Positions 22,437 to 31,880 of a DNA stretch of 34,498 bases are shown here, one piece after another. The DNA is taken from positions 1 through 34,498 of the forward strand of contig JAGWUH010000036.1 in the NCBI GenBank assembly GCA_028868535.1, given 5' to 3'. The translations under genes and the position numbers were made by a program. The stretch is from Sphingomonadales bacterium. Lineage in GTDB: Bacteria > Pseudomonadota > Alphaproteobacteria > Sphingomonadales > Sphingomonadaceae. The notes under the pieces are model-generated. The model ran no database searches, was not told the origin of the DNA, and worked only from the letters and a program-made list of their open reading frames with translations. Position 1 is the stretch's first letter; each line of letters begins with the position of its first letter.

Positions 22437-24005
22437 CCCCCCGGGCGGCGCCCCGCCGGAGATCCGCGTCAGCGGGATGTTCGGCGTCAGCCAGACCAGC
22501 GCCGCCGCCACGAACGAGAACGCCGCGGCAACCCAGAACACGTGGTTCACCGCCAGCGTCACCGATTCCTTCTGGACGAGCTGGTCGATCATCATCGTCG
22601 CCTGCTGCGCGTTCATGCCGATCTGCGCGAGGCTGGCGCGGGTCGGCCCGTCGTGGAGATTGCCGACGAGATTGGCCCGCGCAAACGCCTGGGCATTGCC
22701 CCAGACCGTCAGCACGACCGACGTGGCGATCGCCGTCGACATCGTCCGCACGAAGTTCTGCAGGCCGGACGCGGTGGCGGTCTCCGCCGGCTCGACCGAG
22801 GACAGTGCCATCGTCGTCAGCGGGATCATCATCATCGGGATGCCGATGCCCTGCGCCACCATCGGCCAGATCAGCGAGAACATGTCGGCATCGCTGGTCC
22901 AGTGGGTGCGGAAGATCGATGTCACCCCCATCCAGAACACGCCGAGGCTGACCATCGCCCGCGGATCGACCTTGGGCAGCGCCTGCGCGATGAAGCGCGA
23001 GGTCAGGATCGCCGCGAAGGCATGGCCCGCCGTCACCAGCCCCGCCTTGGTGGCGCTGTAGCCGAGGCTGGTCTGCAGCCATTGCGGCACCACCACGACG
23101 CCCGCGAAGAACGCCCCGAAGGCGAAGGACTGCGTCGCCACCACCGCGCTGAAGCCGCGATGGCGGAACACGCGCAGGTCCACCACCGGGTGCTCCTCGG
23201 TCAGCTCCCAGATCAGGAACACGCAGAAGCCGATCGCCGCCATCACCGCCAGCCCGACGATGCGCCAGTCGGCGAACCAGTCGTGATCGCGGCCGATGTC
23301 GAGCATGACCTGCAGGCAGCCGATCCAGAACACCAGCAGGCCCAGCCCGACCTTGTCGATCGGCACCCGCCGCGTCGCCGTCTCGACCGGGCGCAGCAGC
23401 ATCCAGGCGCCGGCCACGCAGATCGCCGCGATCGGCAGGTTGATGAAGAAAATCCAGTGCCACGAGATGTCGTCGGAGATGATGCCGCCGACGATCGGGC
23501 CAACCGCCGGCCCGGCGGTCACCGTCATCGCCCACAACGCCATCGCCATCGCCCGCTTTTCCGGCGGGAACACGCGCACCAGCAGCGTCTGCGACATCGG
23601 CATGATCGGGCCGCCGCACAGCCCCTGCCCGATCCGCGCCGCGACGATCATGCCCAGCGTCACCGACAGGCCGCACAGCAGCGAGAATGCGCCGAACCCG
23701 GCCATCGCCCAGATGAACACGCGCACGGTGCCGAAGCGGTCGGCCAGCCAGCCGGTCAGCGGCACGCAGATCGCCTCGGCCACGGCATAGGAGGTGATGA
23801 TCCACGTGCCCTGGTCGAGGCTGATGCCCAGGTTGCCCGAGATGTGCGGGACCGAAACGTTGGCGATCGTCAGGTCGAGCACGACCATGAAGTTGCTGAG
23901 CGCCAGCACCAGCCCGGCGATGAGTCGCCGGTTTGCCGGAATCAGCTTCCACGCGTCGAGCGCGCCGGGATCGGACTTGTTGCCGGGAGGCGGGCCGCCG
24001 GCCAC
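22431..24005 (-). CDS. DHA2-family MFS multidrug exporter (EmrB-like)
   Basis: 524-aa inner-membrane proton antiporter with 14 predicted helices, permease of a tripartite drug exporter. Start of first helix and family motif: NRRLIAGLVLALSNFMVVLDLTIANVSVPHI (motif D around residue 44), motif A GWLADRFGTVR (85-95), motif C-like VTAGPAVGPIVGGII. It ends TPNIPLTRISGGAPPGGH. No ATG fits; the GTG at 24005 lies 2 bp after the EmrA stop, suggesting translational coupling, and gives the family's usual short N-terminus (VAGGPPPGNKSDPG…). A much longer open frame continues upstream but is antisense-like noise over emrA. Third gene of the operon OMF-emrA-emrB; substrate specificity cannot be read from sequence. 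Confidence 0.92.
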   Translation of the reverse strand: MAGGPPPGNKSDPGALDAWKLIPANRRLIAGLVLALSNFMVVLDLTIANVSVPHISGNLGISLDQGTWIITSYAVAEAICVPLTGWLADRFGTVRVFIWAMAGFGAFSLLCGLSVTLGMIVAARIGQGLCGGPIMPMSQTLLVRVFPPEKRAMAMALWAMTVTAGPAVGPIVGGIISDDISWHWIFFINLPIAAICVAGAWMLLRPVETATRRVPIDKVGLGLLVFWIGCLQVMLDIGRDHDWFADWRIVGLAVMAAIGFCVFLIWELTEEHPVVDLRVFRHRGFSAVVATQSFAFGAFFAGVVVVPQWLQTSLGYSATKAGLVTAGHAFAAILTSRFIAQALPKVDPRAMVSLGVFWMGVTSIFRTHWTSDADMFSLIWPMVAQGIGIPMMMIPLTTMALSSVEPAETATASGLQNFVRTMSTAIATSVVLTVWGNAQAFARANLVGNLHDGPTRASLAQIGMNAQQATMMIDQLVQKESVTLAVNHVFWVAAAFSFVAAALVWLTPNIPLTRISGGAPPGGH

Positions 24006-24007
24006 GA

Positions 24008-25165
24008 TCAGTTGCCCGAAAGGTCGATGGTCGCCTCGGTCGACAGGCCGACGCGCAGCGGATGCTCGGCCAGCTCCTTCGGATCGAGCGCGATCCGCAC
24101 CGGCAGGCGCTGGACGATCTTGATCCAGTTGCCGCTGGCGTTCTGGGCCGGGATCAGCGCCTGCGACGAGCCGGTGCCGCCGCCGATGCCGACGACCTTG
24201 CCATGATAGGTGACGCCGCTGCCATAGATGTCGGCGACGACTTCGGCCGGCATGCCGATCCGCACCCGGCGGAGCTGGCGTTCCTTGAAATTGGCCTCGA
24301 TGTAGACCTGGCGGACCGGGACGATCGACATGATCGGCGCCCCCTGCGCGACCTGCTGGCCGACCTGGACCTGGCGCCGGGTGACGACGCCGTCGATCGG
24401 CGCGCGCAGCACCATGTGGCCCAGCTCGATCCGCGCCGCCTCCAGCCGCGCCTTCGCCGCCAGCACCGCGGGATCGTTGTCCTCGCTGTTGCCGCTGACC
24501 AGCGCCGCCGCCGCCGCGCTCTGGCCTTGCGCGGAAACCTGCCCGGCGCGGGCCTGCGCCAGCGCCGCCTCGGCCCGGCGTACCGCCGCCTGTGCCGCCG
24601 CATCGGCCGTGCGCGCCGCGGTCAGCTCCTCGCCCGATACGCCGCCGGCCGCGACGACGCTTTCGCGCCGCGAAAGGTCGGTGCGCGCCTTGGCGGCATC
24701 GGCGCGCGCGGTCGCCAGCGCCGCCTCGGCCTGCACGATGCCCTGGCCGCTGGCGCCGACTTGCGCCGCCAGCGCGCCGCTGTTGGCGACCGCCTGGCGG
24801 AAACGCCGCCGGGCCGCCGCAAGGTCCGCCTCGGCCGAAGCCAGGCCGATGCGCGCGGTCGCCGGATCGAGCTCGACCAGCAACTGCCCGGCCTTGACCT
24901 CCTGCGTGTCGGAGACATGGACCGCGAGCACGGTGCCGGCCGACAGCGGCGTCACCTGCGCGGTTTCCGCCGCGACATAGGCATCGTCGGTGCTGGTGTG
25001 GTTGCGGCCGACGAGGATGTACCACAACGCCCAAAGCAGCCCGAGGACGAGCACCACCAGCGCCAGCCGGCGCAGCCACAGCGTGCGCTTGGCGATCCGC
25101 GCCTCCTTCGCCTCGGCGCTTTCGCCGGAGGCGGCGGGCGGGTTGGTTGCTGCTGCTTCACTCAT
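24008..25165 (-). CDS. EmrA-type periplasmic adaptor (HlyD family)
   Basis: 385-aa membrane-fusion protein. Cytoplasmic N-terminus rich in Ala/Glu, one helix about 32-52 (RRLALVVLVLGLLWALWYILV), then STDDAYVAAETAQVTPLSAGTVLAVHVSDTQEVKAGQLL, the standard EmrA opening with the first half-lipoyl. Coiled-coil arm about 105-245, second half-lipoyl LRAPIDGVVTRRQVQVGQQVAQGAPIMSIVPV, beta-barrel with VYIEANFKERQLRRVRIGMPAEV. It connects the EmrB-like permease to the outer-membrane channel encoded upstream. Start ATG 25165 overlaps the end of the OMF gene by 8 nt (ATGAGTGA), and the stop is 2 bp before the permease GTG, so all three are one translationally coupled operon. Confidence 0.94.
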   Translation of the reverse strand: MSEAAATNPPAASGESAEAKEARIAKRTLWLRRLALVVLVLGLLWALWYILVGRNHTSTDDAYVAAETAQVTPLSAGTVLAVHVSDTQEVKAGQLLVELDPATARIGLASAEADLAAARRRFRQAVANSGALAAQVGASGQGIVQAEAALATARADAAKARTDLSRRESVVAAGGVSGEELTAARTADAAAQAAVRRAEAALAQARAGQVSAQGQSAAAAALVSGNSEDNDPAVLAAKARLEAARIELGHMVLRAPIDGVVTRRQVQVGQQVAQGAPIMSIVPVRQVYIEANFKERQLRRVRIGMPAEVVADIYGSGVTYHGKVVGIGGGTGSSQALIPAQNASGNWIKIVQRLPVRIALDPKELAEHPLRVGLSTEATIDLSGN

Positions 25166-26648
25166 GCGGGGCGTTTCCGGCTGGCTGGATGTCTGGAACG
25201 GGAGCGGTGGCGACATAGCCGCCGCCGAGGGCGCGGATCAGCGCGATCTCCGCCGCGCGCACGCCGGCATCGCTGGCGGCCTTGCCGAGCCGCGCGGTGA
25301 CGGCCTGGTTCTCGGCAGTGAGCACTTCGAGGTAATTCGCCAGCCCCGCCTGGTAGCGGACCCGGGCGATGCGCAGGCCATCCTCGGCCGCGGCCTGCGC
25401 GCGGCGACCGTCGGCATTGCGCCGCGCCATCGCGCCGCGCGTGGTGACCGCGTCGGCCAGTTGCTGGTAGGCCCCGACCACCGCCTTGTCGTAGGCGGCG
25501 ACGGCGCTGTCGTAGTCGGCGCGCGCGCCGCCATACTGCGCGCGCAGCTCGCCGCCATGGAATATCGGCAGCGAGAACGCGGCCGTGGCGTTGCCGAACT
25601 GCGAATCCTTGTCGAACAGCAGGTTCAGCCCCAGCGACTGCACGCCGTACAGCGCCGACAGGCGGATCGCCGGAAAGAACGCGGCCCGCGCCGCCTTGAT
25701 CCGGGCGGCGGCCGCCTCCATGCGGGCGCGCGCGGCGATCAGGTCCGGGCGGCGCGCGACCAGCTCGGTCGTCGCCGTCTCGGGCAGGGGCACGGGGTTG
25801 ACGGGGGCAAGTGCGGGATCGGCGATGGCCAGGCCGCGGTCCGGTCCCTCCCCCAGCAGCGCCGCGATCTGGTGGCGGCGCAGGTCCACCGCCTGCTCGG
25901 CAGCGGCGAGATCGGCCGCGGCAAGCGCCGCCTGGGTCTCCGCCAGGCGCAGATTGGCGAGGGTATCGAGGCCGTGGCCCTCGCGGTCCGCGACCAGCGC
26001 GCGCGTCGCCTCGCGGTTGGCCAGCGCGGCCTTGCGCAAGTCGCGCGTGGTGACCAGCCCGGCCAGGTCGACATAGGCTTCGGCGATGCCCGATGCCAGC
26101 GCCAGCCGCGCCGCCTGCGCCTCGACCCGGGCGGCCTCCTGTTCCGACGTCGCCGCGCGAAGCTGGGCGCGGGCGCGGCCCCAGATGTCCGGCTCGAAGT
26201 TGAACGCGGCGGCAAGCTGCCCGGCGTCGTTCCAGCCCTTGGGCAGGAAAGCCTTGAAAGTATCGGGATAGCCCTGGTTCAGGCTGATGCGGCTTTCGCT
26301 GGCGGACCCTTGCGCGTCCAGCGTCGGCAACAGCGCGCCGCGCGCCTGCCCCGCCAGCGCCGCCGCCTTGCGGAAGCGCGCGACCGCGGCGGCGACATCG
26401 GGGGAACCCGCCAGACCTTCCGCGATCAGGCGGTCGAGCTGCGGGTCACCGAAGGTCCGCCACCAGCCGTCCTCCGCGCCGAACGTGGGCCAGGCCGCGC
26501 CCGGCACCGCCGGCACGCTGCGCACCGCCGCGTCGGCGACGGCCGTGTCGCGCGGCACCGGCAGCGGCCCGCCGGCCGGCACGCAGCCGGCCAGGGCCGC
26601 GGCGATCGCGGTGGCGGCGACGGATCGCGCAAGGCAGGAGGATCTCAT
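25158..26648 (-). CDS. Outer-membrane efflux lipoprotein (OprM/NodT family)
   Basis: 496-aa trimeric channel of the efflux system. Signal peptide with lipobox LAGC: Cys22 is the lipidated residue (MRSSCLARSVAATAIAAA then LAGC). NodT-type start WPTFGAEDGWWRTFGDPQLDRLIAEGLAGSPDVAAAVARFRKAAAL, two outer-membrane efflux repeats (about 60-260 and 270-475) including NFEPDIWGRARAQL, ELVARRPDLIAARARMEAAAARIKAARAAFFPAIRL and VRYQAGLANYLEVLTAENQ. First gene of the OMF-emrA-emrB operon, divergent from the tetR gene. The ATG at 26648 lies 10 bp from a 12-bp palindrome, so repressor binding could block both transcription and translation start. Confidence 0.93.
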   Translation of the reverse strand: MRSSCLARSVAATAIAAALAGCVPAGGPLPVPRDTAVADAAVRSVPAVPGAAWPTFGAEDGWWRTFGDPQLDRLIAEGLAGSPDVAAAVARFRKAAALAGQARGALLPTLDAQGSASESRISLNQGYPDTFKAFLPKGWNDAGQLAAAFNFEPDIWGRARAQLRAATSEQEAARVEAQAARLALASGIAEAYVDLAGLVTTRDLRKAALANREATRALVADREGHGLDTLANLRLAETQAALAAADLAAAEQAVDLRRHQIAALLGEGPDRGLAIADPALAPVNPVPLPETATTELVARRPDLIAARARMEAAAARIKAARAAFFPAIRLSALYGVQSLGLNLLFDKDSQFGNATAAFSLPIFHGGELRAQYGGARADYDSAVAAYDKAVVGAYQQLADAVTTRGAMARRNADGRRAQAAAEDGLRIARVRYQAGLANYLEVLTAENQAVTARLGKAASDAGVRAAEIALIRALGGGYVATAPVPDIQPAGNAPHE

Positions 26649-26657
26649 CGATTACCG

Positions 26658-26669
26658 TACCACGTGGTA
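26658..26669. promoter_or_regulatory. Palindrome TACCACGTGGTA near the OMF start
   Basis: Perfect 12-bp palindrome (CCACGTGG core) 10 bp upstream of the OMF ATG, in the predicted leader of the efflux operon. With the operator at 26721-26740 it shares a GTAC half-site. Probable second site for the adjacent TetR repressor. Confidence 0.5.
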
Positions 26670-26684
26670 TGACTGCATGTGCGC

Positions 26685-26713
26685 CTCATCGTCCCTGGCC
26701 GAACGCTTGTCAA
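26685..26713 (-). promoter_or_regulatory. Efflux operon promoter
   Basis: Minus strand: consensus -35 TTGACA (26713-26708), 17 bp, weak -10 GATGAG (26690-26685). Its -35 box overlaps the -35 box of the divergent tetR promoter (TTGTCA at 26707-26712), so one repressor or polymerase could affect both directions. Confidence 0.5.
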
Positions 26714-26740
26714 CCACAAAGGCGTACCGTATAGTACGCC
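26707..26740 (+). promoter_or_regulatory. tetR promoter with overlapping operator
   Basis: -35 TTGTCA (26707-26712), 17 bp, -10 TATAGT (26730-26735), each five of six to consensus. GGCGTAC (26721-26727), 6 nt, GTACGCC (26734-26740) is a 7-bp inverted repeat overlapping the -10, as expected for an autoregulating TetR operator. Transcription should begin near 26742, exactly at the ATG, which predicts a leaderless mRNA. Confidence 0.65.
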
Positions 26741-26741
26741 A

Positions 26742-27380
26742 ATGCTGCCGCAAGATTGCCCTCTGCCGATCGGTCGCCGGGAAGCCAATCGGGCCACCCG
26801 GCGCGAGGCGATTCTCGACGTTGCCCACCGTTCGTTCCTCGAACGCGGCTACGCGGCCACCACGATGTCTGCAATCGCTGCCAGCCTCGGTGGTTCCAAG
26901 GGCACGCTGTGGAGCTACTTCGCCAGCAAGGAGCTGCTGTTCGCCGCCGTGCTGGATCGCGCGACGACGCTGTTCCAGGCGCAGATCGCGCAGGCCCTGA
27001 ACCCGCGCGACGGCGTCGCCGACAGCCTGCACGCGTTCGCCCGCCAGTTCCTCGACCGCATCACCGCCGCCGATGCCGTCGCGCTCTACCGGCTGGTGAT
27101 CGGCGAGGCGCGCCGCTTTCCCGAGACCGGCCGCATCTTCCACGAGCGCGCGCCCGGCCGCACGCGCGCGCTGCTCGCCGCCTATCTCGAGGCGGCGATG
27201 GCGCGCGGCCAGTTGCGCGCCGCCGATCCGATGGCCGCCAGCCGCCAGTTGATGAGCCTGTGCATGGGCGGCTGCCACCAGCAACTGCTGCTCGGCCTGA
27301 TCGACAAGGCGCCGCGCAAGGCGATCGTCGAGGAGGCGGAGCTCGCGGTGGACAGCTTCCTGCGCGCCTACGCCGCCTGA
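26742..27380 (+). CDS. TetR-family repressor of the efflux operon
   Basis: 212 aa. DNA-binding domain: REAILDVAHRSFLERGYAATTMSAIAASLGGSKGTLWSYFASKELLFAAVLDRA (about residues 18-72), with GGSKGTLWSYF as recognition helix; the helical ligand domain ends ELAVDSFLRAYAA and resembles the AcrR/AefR C-terminal type. Divergent from the efflux operon with a 93-bp shared control region holding two palindromes, the usual arrangement for local drug-responsive repressors. The ATG at 26742 is favoured over one at 26679, because the latter lies upstream of the predicted promoter. No Shine-Dalgarno is present, which fits a leaderless mRNA. The inducer is unknown. trpF starts 38 bp downstream. Confidence 0.92.
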   Translation: MLPQDCPLPIGRREANRATRREAILDVAHRSFLERGYAATTMSAIAASLGGSKGTLWSYFASKELLFAAVLDRATTLFQAQIAQALNPRDGVADSLHAFARQFLDRITAADAVALYRLVIGEARRFPETGRIFHERAPGRTRALLAAYLEAAMARGQLRAADPMAASRQLMSLCMGGCHQQLLLGLIDKAPRKAIVEEAELAVDSFLRAYAA

Positions 27381-27418
27381 TCCTTCCCCTTTGCGCGCGG
27401 CGCGGCTATGCGGCGCCG

Positions 27419-28069
27419 ATGGCCGAGGCAGCGAAGATCAAGATCTGCGGCATCCGCACCGCCGCCGCGCTCGACGCGGCGATCCGCGCGCGTGCCGATC
27501 ACGTCGGGCTGGTGTTCTACCCGCCCTCCCCCCGCGCCGTCACCCCGCGTGAGGCCGCCGCGCTGGCGGATCGCGCCGGGCCGCGGGTGTCGCGGATCGG
27601 CCTGTTCGTCGATGCCGACGACGCGCTTCTGGCCGAGGCGGTGGCCGCCGGCCGGCTCGACGGCATCCAGCTCCACGGTTCCGAAACCCCGGCGCGCGCG
27701 GCGGCGGTGCGGCGCCAGTTCGGCCTGCCGGTGTGGAAGGCGGTGGCGGTTTCGGGGCCGGACGACGTGGCTCGCGCCGCGGCCCATGGCGATGCCGTCG
27801 ATCTCGTGCTGTTCGACGCGAAGACACCGAAAGGCACGCTGCCCGGCGGCATGGGGCTGGCGTTCGACTGGGCGCTGCTGTCCGCCTGGAAGCTGCCGGT
27901 GCCCTGGGGCCTCGCCGGCGGCCTCAACCCGGACAACGTTGCCGAGGCGATCCGGCAGACCGGCGCGCCGCTGGTCGACACCTCGTCGGGCGTCGAATCC
28001 GCCCCGGGCGAAAAGGACGTAGGCCGGATCGCCGCGTTCTGCGCGGCGGTGCGCTCCGCAACCGCCTAG
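27419..28069 (+). CDS. trpF: Phosphoribosylanthranilate isomerase
   Basis: 216-aa TIM-barrel enzyme of tryptophan synthesis: converts N-(5-phosphoribosyl)anthranilate to CdRP by an Amadori rearrangement. Catalytic Cys10 in KIKICGIRT and Asp133 in LVLFDAKTPKGTLPGG are both present; phosphate-binding WGLAGGLNPDNVAEAI and VDTSSGVESAPGEKD follow. In sphingomonads trpF normally lies next to trpB-trpA; here 927 bp with the 104-bp repeat and a minus-strand outer-membrane gene separate them. No ribosome-binding site stands out before ATG 27419. The stop codon TAG is the first three bases of repeat copy B. Confidence 0.95.
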   Translation: MAEAAKIKICGIRTAAALDAAIRARADHVGLVFYPPSPRAVTPREAAALADRAGPRVSRIGLFVDADDALLAEAVAAGRLDGIQLHGSETPARAAAVRRQFGLPVWKAVAVSGPDDVARAAAHGDAVDLVLFDAKTPKGTLPGGMGLAFDWALLSAWKLPVPWGLAGGLNPDNVAEAIRQTGAPLVDTSSGVESAPGEKDVGRIAAFCAAVRSATA

Positions 28070-28170
28070 AGTGATTTCAAGTGAAATGGAACATTTCACG
28101 GTTCGGAAATCACGAAAAAACAAAAGAATCCAGGGTCGATACCCATTCAGTTTGAATGGTATCGACTCTA
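28067..28170 (-). repeat. 104-bp structured repeat, copy B (inverted)
   Basis: Reverse complement of copy A with 10 substitutions and no gaps. In this copy hairpin 1 is better paired (TCGATACC/GGTATCGA plus ATTC/GAAT with one bulge), and the compound hairpin (GTGATTTC/GAAATCAC around GTGAAATG/CATTTCAC) is unchanged. Most differences lie between hairpin 1 and the T6 run, not in the compound hairpin. Its TAG end forms the trpF stop; its other end is 3 bp from the A5 tract of the outer-membrane gene terminator. Confidence 0.85.
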
Positions 28171-28173
28171 GCG

Positions 28174-28204
28174 AAAAAGGGCGGCCCCCGCGCGGGGGCC
28201 GCCC
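28174..28204 (-). terminator. Rho-independent terminator of the outer-membrane gene
   Basis: Minus strand: GGGCGGCCCCC (28204-28194), 4-nt loop, GGGGGCCGCCC (28189-28179), then TTTTT (28178-28174). A perfect 11-bp GC stem followed by a U run, 28 bp after the stop at 28233. Confidence 0.9.
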
Positions 28205-28232
28205 TCGCTCCGCCGGCCGGGCCGGCCGGGCG

Positions 28233-28700
28233 TCAGAAGTGCACGCCCATGCCGACCAGCGCGGCATTCGAATGGCGGGCGTTGTCCTCGTTGAAGAAGT
28301 GCTTGTACTCGACCTTGCCATAGAGCTTGCTCGAGAAGCCATGCTCCCACCCGGCGCCGACGGTCGGCGCGTCCGGCCCCTTGCCATAGGCATAGCCGCC
28401 GGTCGCGTAGAGCTTGTCCGCCGCGCCCAGCTTCGCGCCGATGCGGCCCGATGTGCCCCAGCGCACCTTCTCGCCACTGGCCAGCGTCTTGTCGACCGAC
28501 TGCTCGACCCCGAAGAAGGCATTGCTGCCGAGGTTCCAGTCATAGCCGGCGGCCGCGCCGATCTCGCCCTTGGCGGACTGCCCATCGGGCCAGGTCACGC
28601 CGGTGCGCAGTTCGACCCGGCCCTGCCCGCCGGCATCGTCAGCCAGCGCGGGCGTCGCGGCGGCCAGCGCGGCGACGATCGAGAGAACCATGAGACGCAT
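28233..28700 (-). CDS. Small outer-membrane beta-barrel protein (opacity/porin-like)
   Basis: 155 aa. Signal peptide MRLMVLSIVAALAAATPALA, then about eight amphipathic strands with Gly/aromatic turns (GEIGAAAGYDWNLGSNAFFGVE, SGRIGAKLGAADKLYATGGYAYGKG, FSSKLYGKVEYKHFFNE) ending GMGVHF with C-terminal Phe, the barrel-assembly signal. This fits an eight-stranded OmpA/OmpW-like barrel of unknown ligand. ATG at 28700 has GGAG 6 nt upstream; a second Met at residue 4 is less well placed. It sits alone on the minus strand between trpF and trpB, with its own strong terminator, so it looks inserted into the trp block. Confidence 0.88.
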   Translation of the reverse strand: MRLMVLSIVAALAAATPALADDAGGQGRVELRTGVTWPDGQSAKGEIGAAAGYDWNLGSNAFFGVEQSVDKTLASGEKVRWGTSGRIGAKLGAADKLYATGGYAYGKGPDAPTVGAGWEHGFSSKLYGKVEYKHFFNEDNARHSNAALVGMGVHF

Positions 28701-28996
28701 AAGAAACTCCGTCAAATCAAGTGTTTTGCCCCACGTGTTGAGAACTAGGGAGCACTGCCTGTCGTTCCCGTGAACGCAAACGTCAGCAACCCGCCAAGTT
28801 TGTCGCAAGACGCCTGAAAACGCCCGGATTCCGGGGCTTGTGGCCGCCTTGCCCGGTTTGTCCCGATTGGTAACCGCCCCGGGGCGGAAATGTGGCGTAA
28901 ACCGGGCGCGGCGTTGCCGCCGCCGCCGTCGCCGCATGGGCAAGCCGCCCGGACGCGCACTGGACTCGGCAGGCCCTTTCTGCCAAGCGCGCGGGC
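28701..28996. other. Gene-free divergent region before trpB
   Basis: 296 bp holding the promoters of the outer-membrane gene (minus) and of trpB-trpA-accD-folC (plus). It contains a CCGCCCCGGGGCGG palindrome near 28877 and no leader peptide with tryptophan codons or T-box-like structure that could be recognised. No secure -10/-35 pair was identified. Confidence 0.4.
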
Positions 28997-30237
<1,241 letters not shown>

Positions 30238-30241
<4 letters not shown>

Positions 30242-31026
30242 CCCGCCTGCAAGCCGCCTTCTCAAAGGGCCGCCCTGCCCTCGTCGCCTTCATCACCGCC
30301 GGTGACGGGGACACCGCCGCCAACCTCGATGCGCTCGTCGCCGGGGGCGCCGACGTGATCGAGCTGGGGATGCCGTTCACCGATCCGATGGCCGATGGGC
30401 CGGCGATCCAGGCGGCGAACCTGCGCAGCCTGGCGAAAGGCACGCGGACGGCAGACATCTTCCGCGAGGCCGCCGCCTTCCGCGCGCGGCATCCGCAGAC
30501 GCCGCTGGTGCTGATGGGCTATGCCAACCCGATGGTGGTGCGCGGCGCCGAATGGTTTGCCGCCGAGTGCGCGAAGGCCGGCGTCGATGGCGTGATCTGC
30601 GTCGATATTCCGCCCGAGGAAGACGCCGAGCTCGGCCCTGCCCTGCGCGCCGCCGGGGTGAGCCTGATCCGGCTGGCGACGCCGACCACCGACAGCGCGC
30701 GGCTGCCGGCGGTGCTCGAAGGCTCGTCGGGCTTCCTCTACTACGTCTCGGTCGCCGGCGTCACCGGCAAGCAGCAGGCGGCGCTCGACAGCATCGAGCA
30801 GGCCGTCGCCCGCCTCAAGGCCGCCGCCACGATCCCCGTCGCCGTCGGTTTCGGGGTGCGCACGCCCGAGCAGGCCGCCGCCATCGCCGCCCATGCCGAT
30901 GGCGTGGTGGTCGGATCGGCGCTGGTCGATCTCGTCGCCACGCATGGCGATGCCGCACCGGCGCATATCGCAACGCTGACGTCCGCGCTGTCGCGGGCCG
31001 TCCACAACGCAAGGGTCCCCGCATGA
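30238..31026 (+). CDS. trpA: Tryptophan synthase alpha chain
   Basis: 262-aa TIM barrel cleaving indole-3-glycerol phosphate to indole, which is channelled to TrpB. Catalytic Glu42 and Asp53 (E49 and D60 of the E. coli enzyme) are in [19 protein letters not shown]; phosphate loop [10 protein letters not shown] and VVGSALV follow. The start is GTG at 30238, overlapping the trpB TGA by 3 nt; family N-terminus [22 protein letters not shown] agrees. An open frame extends upstream but lies within trpB. Its stop overlaps the accD ATG (ATGA). Confidence 0.96.
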
Positions 31027-31877
31027 GCTGGCTCAACCGCGCGCGCAACGCCCTCTCGCGCATCACCAAGCGCGAGGACAGCGGGCCGGACAACCTGTGG
31101 ACCAAGTGCCCGGCGTGCAGCGAGATGCTGTTCACCCGCGACTACGAGGCCAACCTCTCGGTCTGCCCGCAGTGCGGCCACCACGGCCGCATCGGCACCG
31201 ACGCCCGCCTTGCCCACCTGCTCGACCCCGGCTTCACCGTGCTGCCGACGCCGAAGGTGAAGGAAGACCCGCTGAAGTTCCGCGATTCGAAGAAATACCC
31301 GGATCGGTTGAAGGCGGCGCGCGGCGCGAATCCGCACCCCGATGCGCTGACCAATGCCGCCGGCAGCATCCTCGGCCACAAGGCGGTGGTCGGCGTGCAG
31401 GATTTCGGCTTCATGGGCGGCTCGATGGGCATGGCGGTGGGCGCCGCGTTCGTCGAGGGCGCAAACCGCGCGCTGGCCGACAAGTGCGCCTACATCGTCG
31501 TCACCGCGGCCGGCGGGGCGCGGATGCAGGAGGGCATCCTCAGCCTGATGCAGATGCCGAAGACGACGGTGGCGATCCGCCGCCTCAACGCGGCGAAGCT
31601 GCCCTATATCGTCGTGCTGACCGACCCGACCACCGGCGGCGTCACCGCCTCCTACGCGATGCTCGGCGACGTCCAGATCGCCGAGCCGAACGCGCTGATC
31701 GGCTTCGCCGGCCAGCGGGTGATCCAGGACACGATCCGCGAAAAGCTGCCCGAAGGCTTCCAGCGCGCCGAATACCTGCACGCGCACGGCATGCTCGACA
31801 TGGTGGTGGCGCGGCACGACCTGCGCGAGACGCTGGGCAACCTGCTGGGCTACATGGCGCCGGCGAAAGCGGCCTGA
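31023..31877 (+). CDS. accD: Acetyl-CoA carboxylase carboxyltransferase subunit beta
   Basis: 284 aa, cytosolic; with AccA it transfers CO2 from carboxybiotin to acetyl-CoA, the first step of fatty-acid synthesis. N-terminal zinc ribbon with Cys29, Cys32, Cys48 and Cys51 (CPAC…CPQC), then the crotonase-like carboxyltransferase fold: [33 protein letters not shown] and [16 protein letters not shown]. Family gene order trpA-accD-folC is common in alphaproteobacteria. ATG overlaps the trpA stop by 3 bases, so it is translated from the trp mRNA. Confidence 0.97.
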   Translation: MSWLNRARNALSRITKREDSGPDNLWTKCPACSEMLFTRDYEANLSVCPQCGHHGRIGTDARLAHLLDPGFTVLPTPKVKEDPLKFRDSKKYPDRLKAARGANPHPDALTNAAGSILGHKAVVGVQDFGFMGGSMGMAVGAAFVEGANRALADKCAYIVVTAAGGARMQEGILSLMQMPKTTVAIRRLNAAKLPYIVVLTDPTTGGVTASYAMLGDVQIAEPNALIGFAGQRVIQDTIREKLPEGFQRAEYLHAHGMLDMVVARHDLRETLGNLLGYMAPAKAA

Positions 31878-31880
31878 TTC

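Noticed and set aside
22431..25079. One 882-aa EmrA-EmrB fusion
   Set aside because: The N-terminal 350 residues are an out-of-frame reading of emrA; the true permease begins near 24005, right after the emrA stop.
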